Below are positions 55,001-64,000 of a DNA stretch of 64,000 nt, piece after piece (the first letter of the stretch is position 1; every line of letters begins with the position of its first letter). The translations under genes were made by a program, and so were the position numbers. Where the stretch lies: NCBI GenBank assembly GCA_001662425.1, contig BDDC01000147.1, positions 30,204 to 94,203 on the forward strand, given 5' to 3'. The notes beneath the pieces are model-generated. The model saw nothing but the letters and a program-made list of their open reading frames with translations, searched no databases and was not told the DNA's origin. The DNA is from Chlamydomonas sphaeroides. Its lineage: Eukaryota > Chlorophyta > Chlorophyceae > Chlamydomonadales > Chlamydomonadaceae.

Positions 55001-56839
55001 AGAGAAACGCGCCGCAGCGGAGGCGTTTTGGGCGCACAGTTTTTGGGCGTGAATCAGCTGGCCCATGCTTGCTCCTCGCAGGACGACTTTCGTCGTGGCC
55101 GGCCGCCGCCAACCTGGGGCGGCCTGGCGGGTGACGCCGCCGCGGGGGCGCCGCCCGGCGGCGCCGCCGGCGCCGGCCCCGCAGCCGGCCGGATGCCGGG
55201 CGCGGTGCGGCCCGGGCCGCGCGACTTTCGCCTGGACATGGATCACGATCGCATGGATCACGGCCACGACAGGTGAGATCCACGCTCCAGAAATGTCCGA
55301 CGCTACTTTTCGCGGCTGTGCTATGCTACCTACCCTTCATCGCGTGTGCGCACCATGCTTAAATACCGGCCAGCACAGCACGGCACCACTTCAGCGTACA
55401 TCGCCCGTGTGCTGCCTCGCTGCAGGGACCGTGGCGGCCGCCAGGGCGAGGGCTATCGCCAACCGCCGACAGGCCGCGACGGCCGCGACGGCCGCGACGG
55501 GGGCCGGGACGGCGGCCGCGCCGGGGCACGCGACGGTGGCCTCGGCGGCGGCAGGGATGGCTTGGGCGGCGGCAGGGACGCCCGCGGCGGCGCCGCTGGC
55601 GGCGGCCGCGACGGCCGGGACGGCCGCGACAGGGACGGAGGCCGGGACGCGGGCCGGGACCGGCGCGACAACCGCACAGCTCAGGAGATCGTGGATGAGG
55701 CCAGGGCGGCCCGGCAGCGGCGCGAGGAGACGGCGCCTGCGAACGGCCGCGGTGGCCGGGACAGCGGCCGCGAGGCTGGCGGCCGCGGCGGGGCAGCGGC
55801 GGGAGGCGCCGGTTCGGACGCGAACGCGCCACGTGGCAGGCGCGGCGAGGGCCGGCAGGAGGCCGGCGCCGCTGCCGCCGCTGGCGGCCGGCAGCAGGGG
55901 GACCGGGCTCCGGCGGCGGAGAAGCCGCAGCGGCACCGGTCGGTGGAGCCGCCGGCGAGCCGCAAGGAGGCCGGAGGCAAGGAGCAGCAGCGTAAGGAGG
56001 TTGGAGGCAAGGAGGGCAGGGAGGGCAAGGAGGGCGGCAAGCGCGAGCGTGGCGCTGCCAACGCCTCCGGCTCCGACGCCGGCGGCCGCGGCGCCAACGG
56101 CTCAGGCGGCGGCCGCGCCGTTGCCGCGCCGCCGGCGGCCGCCGCCAGCGGCGCCGCCAAGGCCGCCGTGTCAGACTCAGCTAAGGCCGCCGTCGCCCGG
56201 ATGCTCGGCGGCGGCGGCGGCTCTGCTGGCGGCGCCGCGGCCGGCGGCGGCCGCACCACCTCTGGCACCTCGGCCAAGGGCGGCGCCGCCAAGGGCCCCG
56301 GCCCCAAGGCCGGCGTTGCCGTGTCCCTCCAGACCGACGAGTCCGGCGGCATCAAGTTCCGGATCAGCGTCAAGTCGCCGGGCTCGGGCTCCGAGGCGCC
56401 CGCCGCAGTCGCCGCCACTGGCAGCGGCGGCGGCGGCGGTGGCGGCGGTCGGGGCCGCAGCGGCGGCGGCAAGGCTGCCGCCAGCGAGGCTGACGCCGGG
56501 CCCAAGGCGCCCAAGTCTGACGCTGCGGCTGCTAAGGCTGAGGCTGCGCCAGCCAAGGCCGACGCTGTGAAGGCCGATGCGCCAGCCAAGGCGGAGGCGC
56601 CGGTGAAGGCTGAGGCACCAGCTAAGACGGAGGCGCCAGCCAAGGCGGAGGCGCCACCGGCAAAGGCAGAGGCTGCGCCGGCGGCCAAGCCGGCGGTGTC
56701 CGAGCCGACACCGCAGGCCAAGGCCGCCAAGGCCAGCCATGCCAGCGGCGTGGCCATCTCCCTCAAGGCGGACGAGTCGGGGGCCATCCGCTTCCGCATC
56801 AACTCGCGTGCGGACGACGGCGACGGCGCCACGGCGTGA
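52068..56839 (+). CDS. GYF-domain protein with RGG/Ala-rich disordered tail
   Basis: Nine exons: 52068-52107 (tentative), 52187-53181, 53358-53412, 53615-53829, 54039-54116, 54404-54481, 54717-54953, 55082-55272 and 55426-56839 (about 1100 aa). A Gln/Ala-rich N-terminus leads to a GYF domain, which binds proline-rich ligands: VQWEYLDTQGNVQGPFPVRN, MLDWWSAGHFDSGVYVRCV (GHF replaces GYF). A second, diverged module follows: LRWFYMDDGGAVQGPFLPAK, LVTWYQQSHLAPHVRVAG. The tail has RDGRD/GGRDG repeats like RNA-binding RGG regions, Lys/Ala-rich AKAEAPAK repeats, and two copies of a short module (GVAVSLQTDESGGIKFRI near residue 926; GVAISLKADESGAIRFRI near 1071). Intron 5 has a GC donor (GCAAGT at 54117). 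Likely role in mRNA regulation or splicing, by family analogy. The 5' exon is weakly supported. Confidence 0.83.
52318..52390 (+). repeat. CAG/CAA tract encoding polyglutamine
   Basis: CAG and CAA triplets, interrupted twice by GCG, encode two or three Gln runs in the GYF protein's N-terminus. Similar shorter tracts recur at 52991-53055, within (CAG)n(GCG)n. Confidence 0.9.
54264..54288. repeat. Perfect 8-nt-arm inverted repeat in an AT-rich intron patch
   Basis: TGTAAGTA and TACTTACA flank a 9-nt loop in intron 5 of the GYF gene. The patch 54255-54350 is far lower in GC than its surroundings. It could be a remnant of a small element, or a cryptic TGTAA poly(A) signal on both strands. Confidence 0.7.
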
Positions 56840-58139
56840 TATGCTGTGGAGCCATGGCCTGTGGGCGAGGCACCAGGGCAGGCGCCAGAACTGACTACCC
56901 AGGAGGGCTGGGTGCCGCGGCCGGTCACATGGCGGCTGGTGCCGCTGGGTGTGGCGAGGCGCCATGCCAGCTGCGGAGGCCCAGGAAAGGCCGTGTGTTG
57001 CGGCTCTGCAACGCTGGTCCGTCGGAGGGCCTTGCCGCGACGGGGCCCCGGCTGGGACGCGGCAGGGGTCCTGCCACCGCGCGTGTTGCCGTGTCGGGTG
57101 CGGGTAGGGATGGCGTGCTGCGTACCGTCTGGTGGGGTGCGCGAGGTTTTGGGCGCATGGGGTTCGGTTGTGCCGCAGGGGAGGCAGCACGGGGTCGTTC
57201 CGCAGGGGTGGTCATGCTGCGCGTGGCGCGCTGCGCCTCGCTGGGGATCCCCATGCGTTGTTGTGTCCGGGTACTGGTGTCGGCAGCCGGCTGCTGTGCG
57301 GCGCTGCAAGGATGGGCATGCCCTGTGGCGCTGTGCGGTGTGGATGTTTCACAGCAGCCAGCGTGCCGGTTTTGGGAGCGGCCCGTGCCGCGGCGTGCGG
57401 CGCGGCCTTCACGGAAGGCACTGGCGGCGGGTACCGCGTCGCTGCGTGGGGTGCCGCTCGCGGGGGCTCGGTGGTCCGGCGGCCGCTCGGCGGAGTGAGG
57501 GAGGTGGACCGGCCGTGGTGGGCGCAGTGCGGAGATGCCGTGCGCTTTGGCGGAGCCGGGGCTCTTGCGGATAGCAGGCTCTGCGCTGGCTTTGGCGCAA
57601 GCGGTTGCTTGCACATGCTGGGCTGCGGGGTGCCGTGGCCGTTCGGGGTGCGCGGCAGTGCGAAGGACGGCCCCATGGGGGCCCAGAGCAGGAGGGCCCA
57701 GAGGTCTGTGTCGTGACACAACGTGTGTTCGGCACAGCACGGTCCGGAGGGGCGGCCGGGCGGCCGTTCACCGTGCTGCACTTATCCGTTTCCGTACTGT
57801 GTCATGACATTTGTGCCGACACAGCTCTAGACGGCTCGAGCGCTTCCTGTAAGCACCTTTGATCCTGGCGCGTCCCGGCTACTTCTTGGAGCCGGCGCGG
57901 AAACCGCTAAAAATGTTGTTGAAGGGTAACCTGAGCTGTGAGCAGACAACAGGCATAGGTGACGTTCCTCCTGGGTGTTGTCGAGGAGCACCCGGAGAGG
58001 GACCCCAAAACCCCCAATTCCCCACGGTTGGTCACGGCCATGCTGCACTGGCGTAACAGGCACTGCGCAGAAGCGCGCATCGAGCCATACTGCCTGTGCC
58101 TATATCAATTCATTGCTTGCAGCAAGTCGGCGCTGGGAG
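56840..58139. other. GYF gene 3' UTR and spacer before the QT-repeat gene
   Basis: The first kilobase is a G/T-rich probable 3' UTR, ending near TGTAA at 57848. After it comes a less GC-rich stretch with a TATATCAA at 58101, close to the next ATG (58140). No other gene is visible. Confidence 0.5.
57848..57852 (+). terminator. Candidate TGTAA polyadenylation signal for the GYF gene
   Basis: TGTAA (CTTCCTGTAAGCACC) lies 1.0 kb after the GYF stop codon. Confidence 0.5.
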
Positions 58140-58646
58140 ATGGTAAACTACACACCACCCCATTTGCCAGAACCAGAAGCACCTCCGCAGGGCAACGCTG
58201 AGCACGCTGGAACGCAAACCTTCGCGCCAGTTCAGAACGCGCAGTCGCAGACAGCGGCAAGCAGCCAGAACGCTGAGGTGCAAACTGTCGCAGACGCGTT
58301 GCAGCCAACGCCACCGCAAGCCGTGACAGCCAGCACGCAAACCATCGAGAACAGCATTGCCGTGGACAGTCAAACGGTGAGCCTGCTGCTGGCTGTCGAT
58401 GCACTCTTCAAAGTCGCCCTCGCTGCAGCGGTTACCTTGCTAGGCATGCGCATAGCCTCGCAAAAATATAGCATATATCCCAGCAATGCGCCTCGAAGCC
58501 TTGCCGGGCGCACAGTCCGGACCTTCCATGTCGCCACGCCTGTGCCAACATCTGCACCCCCGCCGCAGCAAACGCCGCCAGTCGAGGGTCAGCGCGTGGC
58601 CGGAACGCAGACTATGGGCACCACTGCTGTCGACCGCGGCTGCTAA
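58140..58646 (+). CDS. Small membrane protein with 11-residue QT repeats (unknown)
   Basis: A single open exon of 168 aa starting MVNYTPPHLPEPEAPPQGNA. I do not recognise a family. QT dipeptides recur in the frames AGTQTFAPVQN, AQSQTAASSQN, AEVQTVADALQ, ASTQTIENSIA and VDSQTVS (residues 25-27, 36-38, 47-49, 66-68, 77-79), with a sixth, AGTQTMG, at 156-158; most spacings are exactly 11. A hydrophobic helix follows (VSLLLAVDALFKVALAAAV, about 80-100), then KYSIYPS. TQT is the core of dynein light chain LC8 binding sites, so a membrane-anchored LC8 scaffold is possible (inference). A GTGAGC after the fifth QT could act as a donor, but the reading frame stays open and carries another TQT beyond it, which argues against an intron. 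Codon use is less GC-biased than in its neighbours. The stop lies only 41 nt before the next ATG. Confidence 0.6.
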   Translation: MVNYTPPHLPEPEAPPQGNAEHAGTQTFAPVQNAQSQTAASSQNAEVQTVADALQPTPPQAVTASTQTIENSIAVDSQTVSLLLAVDALFKVALAAAVTLLGMRIASQKYSIYPSNAPRSLAGRTVRTFHVATPVPTSAPPPQQTPPVEGQRVAGTQTMGTTAVDRGC

Positions 58647-58687
58647 GCACGCTTATCATCGCCAACGGAGCACCTCGAGCTCCCACC

Positions 58688-61155
58688 ATGGAGGTCCTGC
58701 ACACCACCCCGCACGCCGCGCCAGCGCAGGCTGCAGCCCCCGTCGACTCGGCCGTTGTGGACTGGCTGTGCGGCCAGGCGACCACGCTCGAGCAGCGCCG
58801 GTCGGCCGCGAGCGTGCCCCGCGCGCGGCTCGCCGCCGGGGTCCGGGCGCTGTCGGGATGCCAGCGATGCGGCTTCGTGGCCCCGGTCCTAGCCGCCTTC
58901 GACCCCGAGCTCGCATCCACCGCATCTCCCAGCCCCTGGCACACCACCTCCGTTTCTCACACACACGACCTGCTCACCTCGGACGCGTCTGGCCCGACCC
59001 AGCCGACTGCCGGCGCCGGCGGGACGGCGCCTGGGCCGCAGCCTGGGCCGCCAGGACCAGCCGCCGCGCTGACGGCGCCCCTGGTCCTGGCCTTGTTGTC
59101 AAGCAGTGGCGGCTCGCAAGACCTGGTGAGACAAACAACTTCGGGCATCCCTGCTTGCACCCTTCGGTCAGCTGCGTTCGTGCTAGGGCGAGGCTAGCAC
59201 GTGCGGCTTCCGCCCGACCGCGGCTTCTAGCCAGCGGCGGCTCGCTGGACACCTGGTGAGGAGCTCCCCAGCCACCGCACGGACACCTGAGCCTGGGACC
59301 TGACGTGCGGATGCCACCACCTGCTCGTCCACACGAGAACCGCTCACCGGCGCACGGCGAGCCCTCCCGCCTGACACGTGTCGCAGCCCCAGCCCGCCAG
59401 GCACGCACGTCGTCTAAGGCTCTCCGCAGCCCCAGCCTGACAACGGGAACTCAAGCTCTCGCCCGGCCCTGCTGCCCTCAGGTTGGGCTGCTGCAGTTTG
59501 CCTGGAAGGACGCCGCGTCGGGCGGCGGAAGCAGCGGCGGAAGCGGCGGCGGAAGCAGCGGTCGCAGCGGAGGCGGAGGCGCGTGCGGCGGCCTGGCGCT
59601 GAGCGACTCGCTGCTGGCCAAGCCGCGCCTGCTGCGGCGGTTCCTGGAGGAGTCGCTGGGGGCCATGCAGGTGCGGCAGCGTGTGTTCAGAATTAGGTAA
59701 CACATAGTAAGCACGACTCACCCCCGTGTATGTGAGCCATCTTTGGATCGACGGATCTTAGGATTAGAGGGGCGGGTGCAACGCGGCCGCGTGGATGAGG
59801 GCGACGTGCCCACCCGGGGCCCCCATGTTGACAACCGTTGTTAGCTACCCATGCCAGCGCAGCAACAACCAAACGACCGCCATATGACGGAATGCGCTCC
59901 TCGCCCGGTCGTCCCCGCTGCAGGCCCTGCACGATGACGTGGGCGACTGCCACCGCCACGGCGGCTACCCAGGCCCCTCGGAGCTGGGCTCCACCCTGGC
60001 CCGCCTGTCCACGCAGCGCCGCCACACGCTGGAGCGCCTGGCGGCGTGGGGCGTGCTGCGCCAGCCCCCGCCGCAGCCCGCACAGGCTGCGGCCGCGCCG
60101 GCGCCGGCGGAGCAGCCGCGCCCCAGGCCGGCGGCTGCGTCGCCCTCGCCGCAGCGGGGCCAGCAGAGGTCGCGGCCGGAGGGCGACGGCGGGGGCGAGG
60201 CGGCTGAGCCGGCAGATGAGGAGGAGGAGGAGCTGGCGCTGGCCATACGGCTGAGCCTGATGGACGCCCCGGCGGGGCCGGGGCCCGGGGCTAGTCCGCA
60301 GCCCAGGCCGCCGCCATCGCCCGCCGGAGCCACAGGCCAGCCGCGGGACGGCGGTACGCCGACGGCGGCAGCGGCTGGGTCGGGGGTCAGGCCGCCGAGG
60401 CCGCAGCGCACTCCGCCCAGGCCGACGGGCGGCGGCCCGGCGGCTGCGGCGGCAAACGGGGACGGCGGCGGCGCCAACGCGTCGCCGTCGGGGGGGCTGG
60501 GCACCTGGCCTCACGGGCCGGCAGGTGAGCCTTCGGTTAGCAGCCGAGTCCCGCACCTCCACTCCTGCCATACGGCAGCTTCCCCAAACCCCCCTTGCCC
60601 AGTGAACTCATGTTGCTCTTGCGCTACCGCTCCTGCCCTACGGCCCCTGCAGCCCCCACTGACGAAAAAACCTCCCTGTTCCCAATCTGCCCACACAGCG
60701 CGCAGCCCCGGCGGGGCCGGGCCCGGCCTGGGCGGCTCCAACCGGCGGCCCAGGCAACCAGCAGCCGGCGCCGCCGCCCTGACGGCGTCCCTAGAGGTGC
60801 GCGGCGCTCCAGCAGACCGGTGACGCAAGCACACACCTGTGGTCTCAGCAACATGATGCAGTGCCTGCGCCCGCTCCGCCGCAGGGTCTCGCCGCCTGTG
60901 GACTGGCTGAGGACCCCACCCCGGCGCCCACCACCGGCCCTACCGCCGCCGGTCCCACGGCCGGAGGCCTAGCCCAGGGACCGCAGGAGCAGCCCGGCAG
61001 CGGGCTGCTCTCGGTCGCGGACGCGGCGGCGGCGGCGGAGGCCGCCCTGGCGGAGGGCCAGGGCGACGCTGGCTGCCTGGTGGATGGGGCGGCGGTGGCG
61101 GCGCTGCCGACGGGGCTGCAGCAGCGCGTTGAGGCGCTGGCGGCGCAACTGGTGC

Positions 61156-61191
<36 letters not shown>

Positions 61192-63860
61192 GGACGCGGG
61201 GACGAGTGCAATGATGATACATGTTTGTTGCGTGCCGATGTTGTTATGATGTCGGTATGTGGGCGCGGAGCTGCCCGAGCTGGCGGCGCAGCTGGTGCTG
61301 TGGGGAGGCCGTGAGGCGGGGCGTGTGAGGCGCAGGAGGGCTACGGGGGCCACAGGATGCCAGCAGCTGTTGGTCGCTGCGCTGGCCGCCTGTCTGCGCG
61401 GAGCGGCACGTGGGCGCAGGTGAAAGCAACCCCTTGACATGGCGCCGTACGTACATACGTGCGTACGTACGTACGTCACCGTGTGAGCACCGCGCATCCA
61501 TCTGCCAGCGCGCCGGCAGATGAGGCCGTGCCGTGATGCGTGCATGGCGCCCGACACCAACGCGCCCGCCCGCCCGACCCCTGGCGCAGGTGCAGCAGCG
61601 CACGGTCCGGCTGGAGCACGCCTGGCAGCACGGCGTGGTGGCTGCCGGCCGCAAGCTGCTGCTGCTGCTGCTGCAGCTGCTGTGGGCCCGGCTGCGGGAG
61701 GCGGCCGGAGCCGCGGCGGCCGCTGGGGAGCGGGACGGCGCCGGCACGCCGGCGGCGGCGCCATCGCCGCTGCCTCGGCAGGTGGGCAACGCTGCTTGCG
61801 CGGGCTTGTGCTGTGGCGTTGAGGAGCGTTTGCCGTACTGCTGGGCTGCTAGCTGGGTCTGCTGAGGGTTGTCGTCATTTTGCCGCAGGCGTCGTTGCGG
61901 CGGCCCCGCTACGAGGGCCTCCTCGCCGAGCTGGCGGCGGGACTGGGCGAGGAGGACACCACGCTGGAGTGGAACCTGGATTTAAACCCTGGCCTGGACC
62001 TGGATCCAAGCCTGGTCGCGCTCGGATCCGGGTCTGGATCCGGACGAACTCCCGATCCAGCCGCCGCGCTCGGGCCCAACCTGCCGCCGGAGCCGTTGAG
62101 TCCTCGCGATCGCCGCCTGCTCGACTCTGCATCCCCCGTCAGCGGCGGCGACAGCGACGGCGGCAGCTCCGCCGCCACGGGCAGTGACGGCCGGTCCGAC
62201 GCCGATGCCGGCGACAGCGACGACGAGGGATGGGACGCGGCGCGCAGCAGCGTGGCCCTCATGCCGGACCGGCCGCCGCGCTCGCGCTCCCTCCGGGAGA
62301 CGCTGCGCCTCGCGGCCTCCAGTCGGGCCTCGCTGAGCCTGACGGCGCCGCCGGCTCGCACCGTCGCCGCCGCCGAGCCGCTACCGCTGGCCCACTTTAC
62401 CAACACCGAGCCGCTGCCGCTAGGCCGCCTAGCCGCCGTCGAAGGGGGCGGCGCCGCCAGGCCTGGCCGACCGCTGCGGCACTCGCTGGCGGCGCCGCCA
62501 GGCGACGGCCCGCTGCGCTGGTCGGCGGCGGCGCTGGGGCTGCGAGGCGCGCTGAGCGGCGGCGCCGATGCCGACGCCGACGCCTGGGGCGGCTGCTGTC
62601 GGCGGCCCGAGTGCGAGTCGCAGCGCTCCGACCAGGCGGAGGAGCTGCGGCGGCTGCAGGTACGGCGCCGGCGTGTCGTACATGTCGTACATGGATGGCA
62701 GCGGCCTGGCCCAGGTGCCCTGACCCGCGGGCCGGCCGTGTCCAGTGATCAGAGCCCTGTCGAAGGGCACACCTCGGAAGCTCGGGCTGGCGGTTGTCGC
62801 TGGGCGCAGAGCCCCTGACGTGTCCCCCACGCACCCGCTCTCCCCTGATGGTGGCTGCTGCCCCCGCCGTCCGTCCCCGCTCCGCAGCGCCAGCTGGGCC
62901 GCTGCCAGGCCTCGCAGACGGAGCTGCAGGACGAGGTGCGCCCGGGGGGGAATATCGCCGCATGGGGAGGGGCGACATGCGCCTCTTGGGCGCTCGCGAT
63001 CTATGACACACCGCATGGAACGCCTTCCTTCATTACTTTATCATCCCCGTATGTGCCCCTGTCAGGTGGGCCGCCTGCTGGACCTGCGGGCGGCCTAGTC
63101 GCATGTTGTACACCGCAATCTGTTGTTTATTTTATTGTTGCTGCATTTAACGCACTCATTATTCCTGTATGTTCCCCTGTCAGGTGGGCCGCCTGCTGGA
63201 CCTGCTAGCAGACTCGCGCAGGACCTCCGACCAGGTGAGGGCCCCGAGAGCCTGGGGCCAGGGCCCCGGGGGGCCAGCGGCCAGGCCCGTGTCGCCTTGC
63301 GTAGCCGCTGTGGTCGCTCTTCGGGGCGGCCTTCGCGCCGCCGAGCGACATGCTCAGGCTTGACTCTGCCCCGCCGTTGCCTTGCCTCCACGCCGCCCAG
63401 GCGGCGGCGGCGACGCGTAAGGAGCTGGCTCAGTGGCAGGGCGAGGCTGGCGCGCTGGCGGGGTTGGGCTGCGACGAGCTGGGGCAGCTGGCGGCCAGAA
63501 TGGAGGCGGCGCTGGGGCGGGTGCGGGCGGCGCAGCTGCAGGTGAGGGGAGGCGGCGGGGAAGGGGGCCAGCTGTGGGCGAGGGCACGGTGGGTGGAGGG
63601 GAGGGGGGAGTAGCCAGTTAACCGATCCAAGCGCAGGCCCGTCCCCGCATCGCGCCACTGCACTGTGCACGCCCCGCTCCACCCCCGGCCGGGCGCAGGC
63701 AGCTGCCGACCGCGACGCGCTGTGCCCGGTGTGCTGGGAGGTGCGCAAGGGGCTGGTCTTTGGCTGCGGCCACCAGACCTGCCCCGACTGCGGCGCCAAG
63801 CTGGCGGCCTGCCCCATCTGCCGCCTGCCGGTGGCGCTGCGCATTCGGGTGTACAGCTGA
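58688..63860 (+). CDS. UIM- and RING-containing E3 ubiquitin-ligase-like protein
   Basis: Eleven exons: 58688-59125, 59482-59670, 59924-60524, 60699-60796, 60885-61157, 61590-61781, 61888-62658, 62888-62935, 63184-63234, 63401-63541 and 63699-63860 (987 aa). The C-terminus is a C3HC4 RING: CPVCWEVRKGLVFGCGHQTC, then PDCGAKL and CPICRLPVALRIRVYS. It resembles the RING of RGLG/copine-type plant ligases, but no VWA/copine domain is visible upstream. An acidic DEEEEELALAIRLSLMD near residue 307 fits a ubiquitin-interacting motif. The rest is Ala/Pro/Ser-rich, with a Leu-rich helix (RKLLLLLLQLLWARLREAA) and a predicted coiled region before the RING (TRKELAQWQGEAGAL, MEAALGRVRAAQLQ). The ATG has a strong context (CCCACCATGG). 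Exon 9 has a decayed upstream duplicate at 63066 with an early stop. RING call strong; exon 1 boundary moderate. Confidence 0.82.
61158..61189 (+). repeat. (GT)n microsatellite at the donor of RING intron 5
   Basis: About sixteen GT dinucleotides begin exactly at the 5' splice site of intron 5, so many GT donors are available in tandem. A second simple stretch, GTACGTACATACGTGCGTAC, lies at about 61448 in the same intron. Confidence 0.93.
63040..63207 (+). repeat. 118-nt tandem duplication containing acceptor plus start of RING exon 9
   Basis: CCCCTGTCAGGTGGGCCGCC followed by TGCTGGACCTG occurs twice, with exon starts at 63066 and 63184. The first copy runs into CGGGCGGCCTAG (stop); the second continues as the functional exon. 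Flanks such as TTATTCCTGTATGTTCCCC and CATCCCCGTATGTGCCCC also match. Confidence 0.93.
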
Positions 63861-64000
63861 GGTGGAGAGGGGTTCGGGGTCGGGGTGGGATGGAGGTGTA
63901 CGGCTGAGGTGGAGAGGGGGTCGGGGTCGGGGTTGGGGTTAAGATGGGGGTATGCAGCTGAGGAGGGGCAGGCGGGGCTGGGGCGGAGGCGGGGGGTGGG
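63861..64000 (+). repeat. Purine-rich repeat in the 3' region after the RING gene
   Basis: CAGCTGAGGTGGAGAGG-type units (63855, 63903 and, in part, 63955) combine with GGGGTCGGGGT runs. The first unit includes the RING gene's stop codon. The window ends in this G-rich tract. Confidence 0.8.

Noticed and set aside
55681..57309. 542-codon minus-strand open frame opposite the GYF tail
   Set aside because: It mirrors the repetitive GGC/GCC coding sequence of the plus strand and has no independent start or splice support.
63066..63098. First copy of RING exon 9 as the true exon
   Set aside because: It ends in TAG after ten codons and would remove the conserved RING; the second copy at 63184 continues in frame to exon 10.
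1..64000. CRISPR arrays, bacterial operons, rRNA or tRNA genes, insertion sequences
   Set aside because: The window is intron-rich nuclear algal DNA. None of the tandem repeats has the spacer structure of a CRISPR array, and no RNA gene or transposase was recognised.

Overview
The window is GC-rich nuclear DNA of a chlorophycean green alga. The evidence is an algal-type PsbO, many short introns with GTGAG/GTGCG donors and CAG acceptors, TGTAA-type 3' end signals, Ala/Gly/Pro-rich insertions in proteins, and an OPR/FASTK-like organelle protein. There are two assembly gaps (25659-25992 and 38582-38949). Most long open frames here are GC-driven shadows, so all gene models below were built by hand from splice sites, reading-frame phase and family conservation.

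Layout. Plus strand: an STK16/NAK-type protein kinase (473-5296, 11 exons); psbO, the PSII oxygen-evolving enhancer 1 (7909-9407, 6 exons); a plastid-type glutathione reductase (11292-17303, 15 exons); and a strictosidine-synthase-like/APMAP six-bladed propeller protein (18505-23461, 13 exons). Minus strand: a membrane-anchored sulfotransferase-like protein (26124-32417, 15 exons). Plus strand: a protein with an endonuclease/exonuclease/phosphatase (EEP) domain (33786-37156), which lies between two diverged direct copies of a repeat. Minus strand: an OPR/FASTK-like helical-repeat protein with a probable mitochondrial presequence (39713-43247), uroporphyrinogen-III C-methyltransferase for siroheme (44229-46681), and Pam18/TIM14, a J-protein of the mitochondrial import motor (48200-49504 or further upstream). 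Plus strand: a GYF-domain protein with an RGG/Ala-rich tail (52068-56839), then a 168-residue protein built on an 11-residue QT repeat (58140-58646), followed after only 41 nt by a UIM+RING E3-ligase-like gene (58688-63860).

The genes do not form one pathway. Several serve organelles: PsbO and glutathione reductase in the plastid (photosynthesis, redox), SUMT in siroheme synthesis for sulfite and nitrite reductases, and TIM14 plus the OPR-like protein in mitochondria or plastid. The two most unusual features are: (i) at least six genes' introns contain partial, decayed copies of the neighbouring exon edge, often with its splice site, as expected if introns arise or grow by small tandem duplications; and (ii) the QT-repeat ORF packed directly in front of the RING gene, a candidate bicistronic locus encoding a putative multivalent LC8-binding membrane protein.
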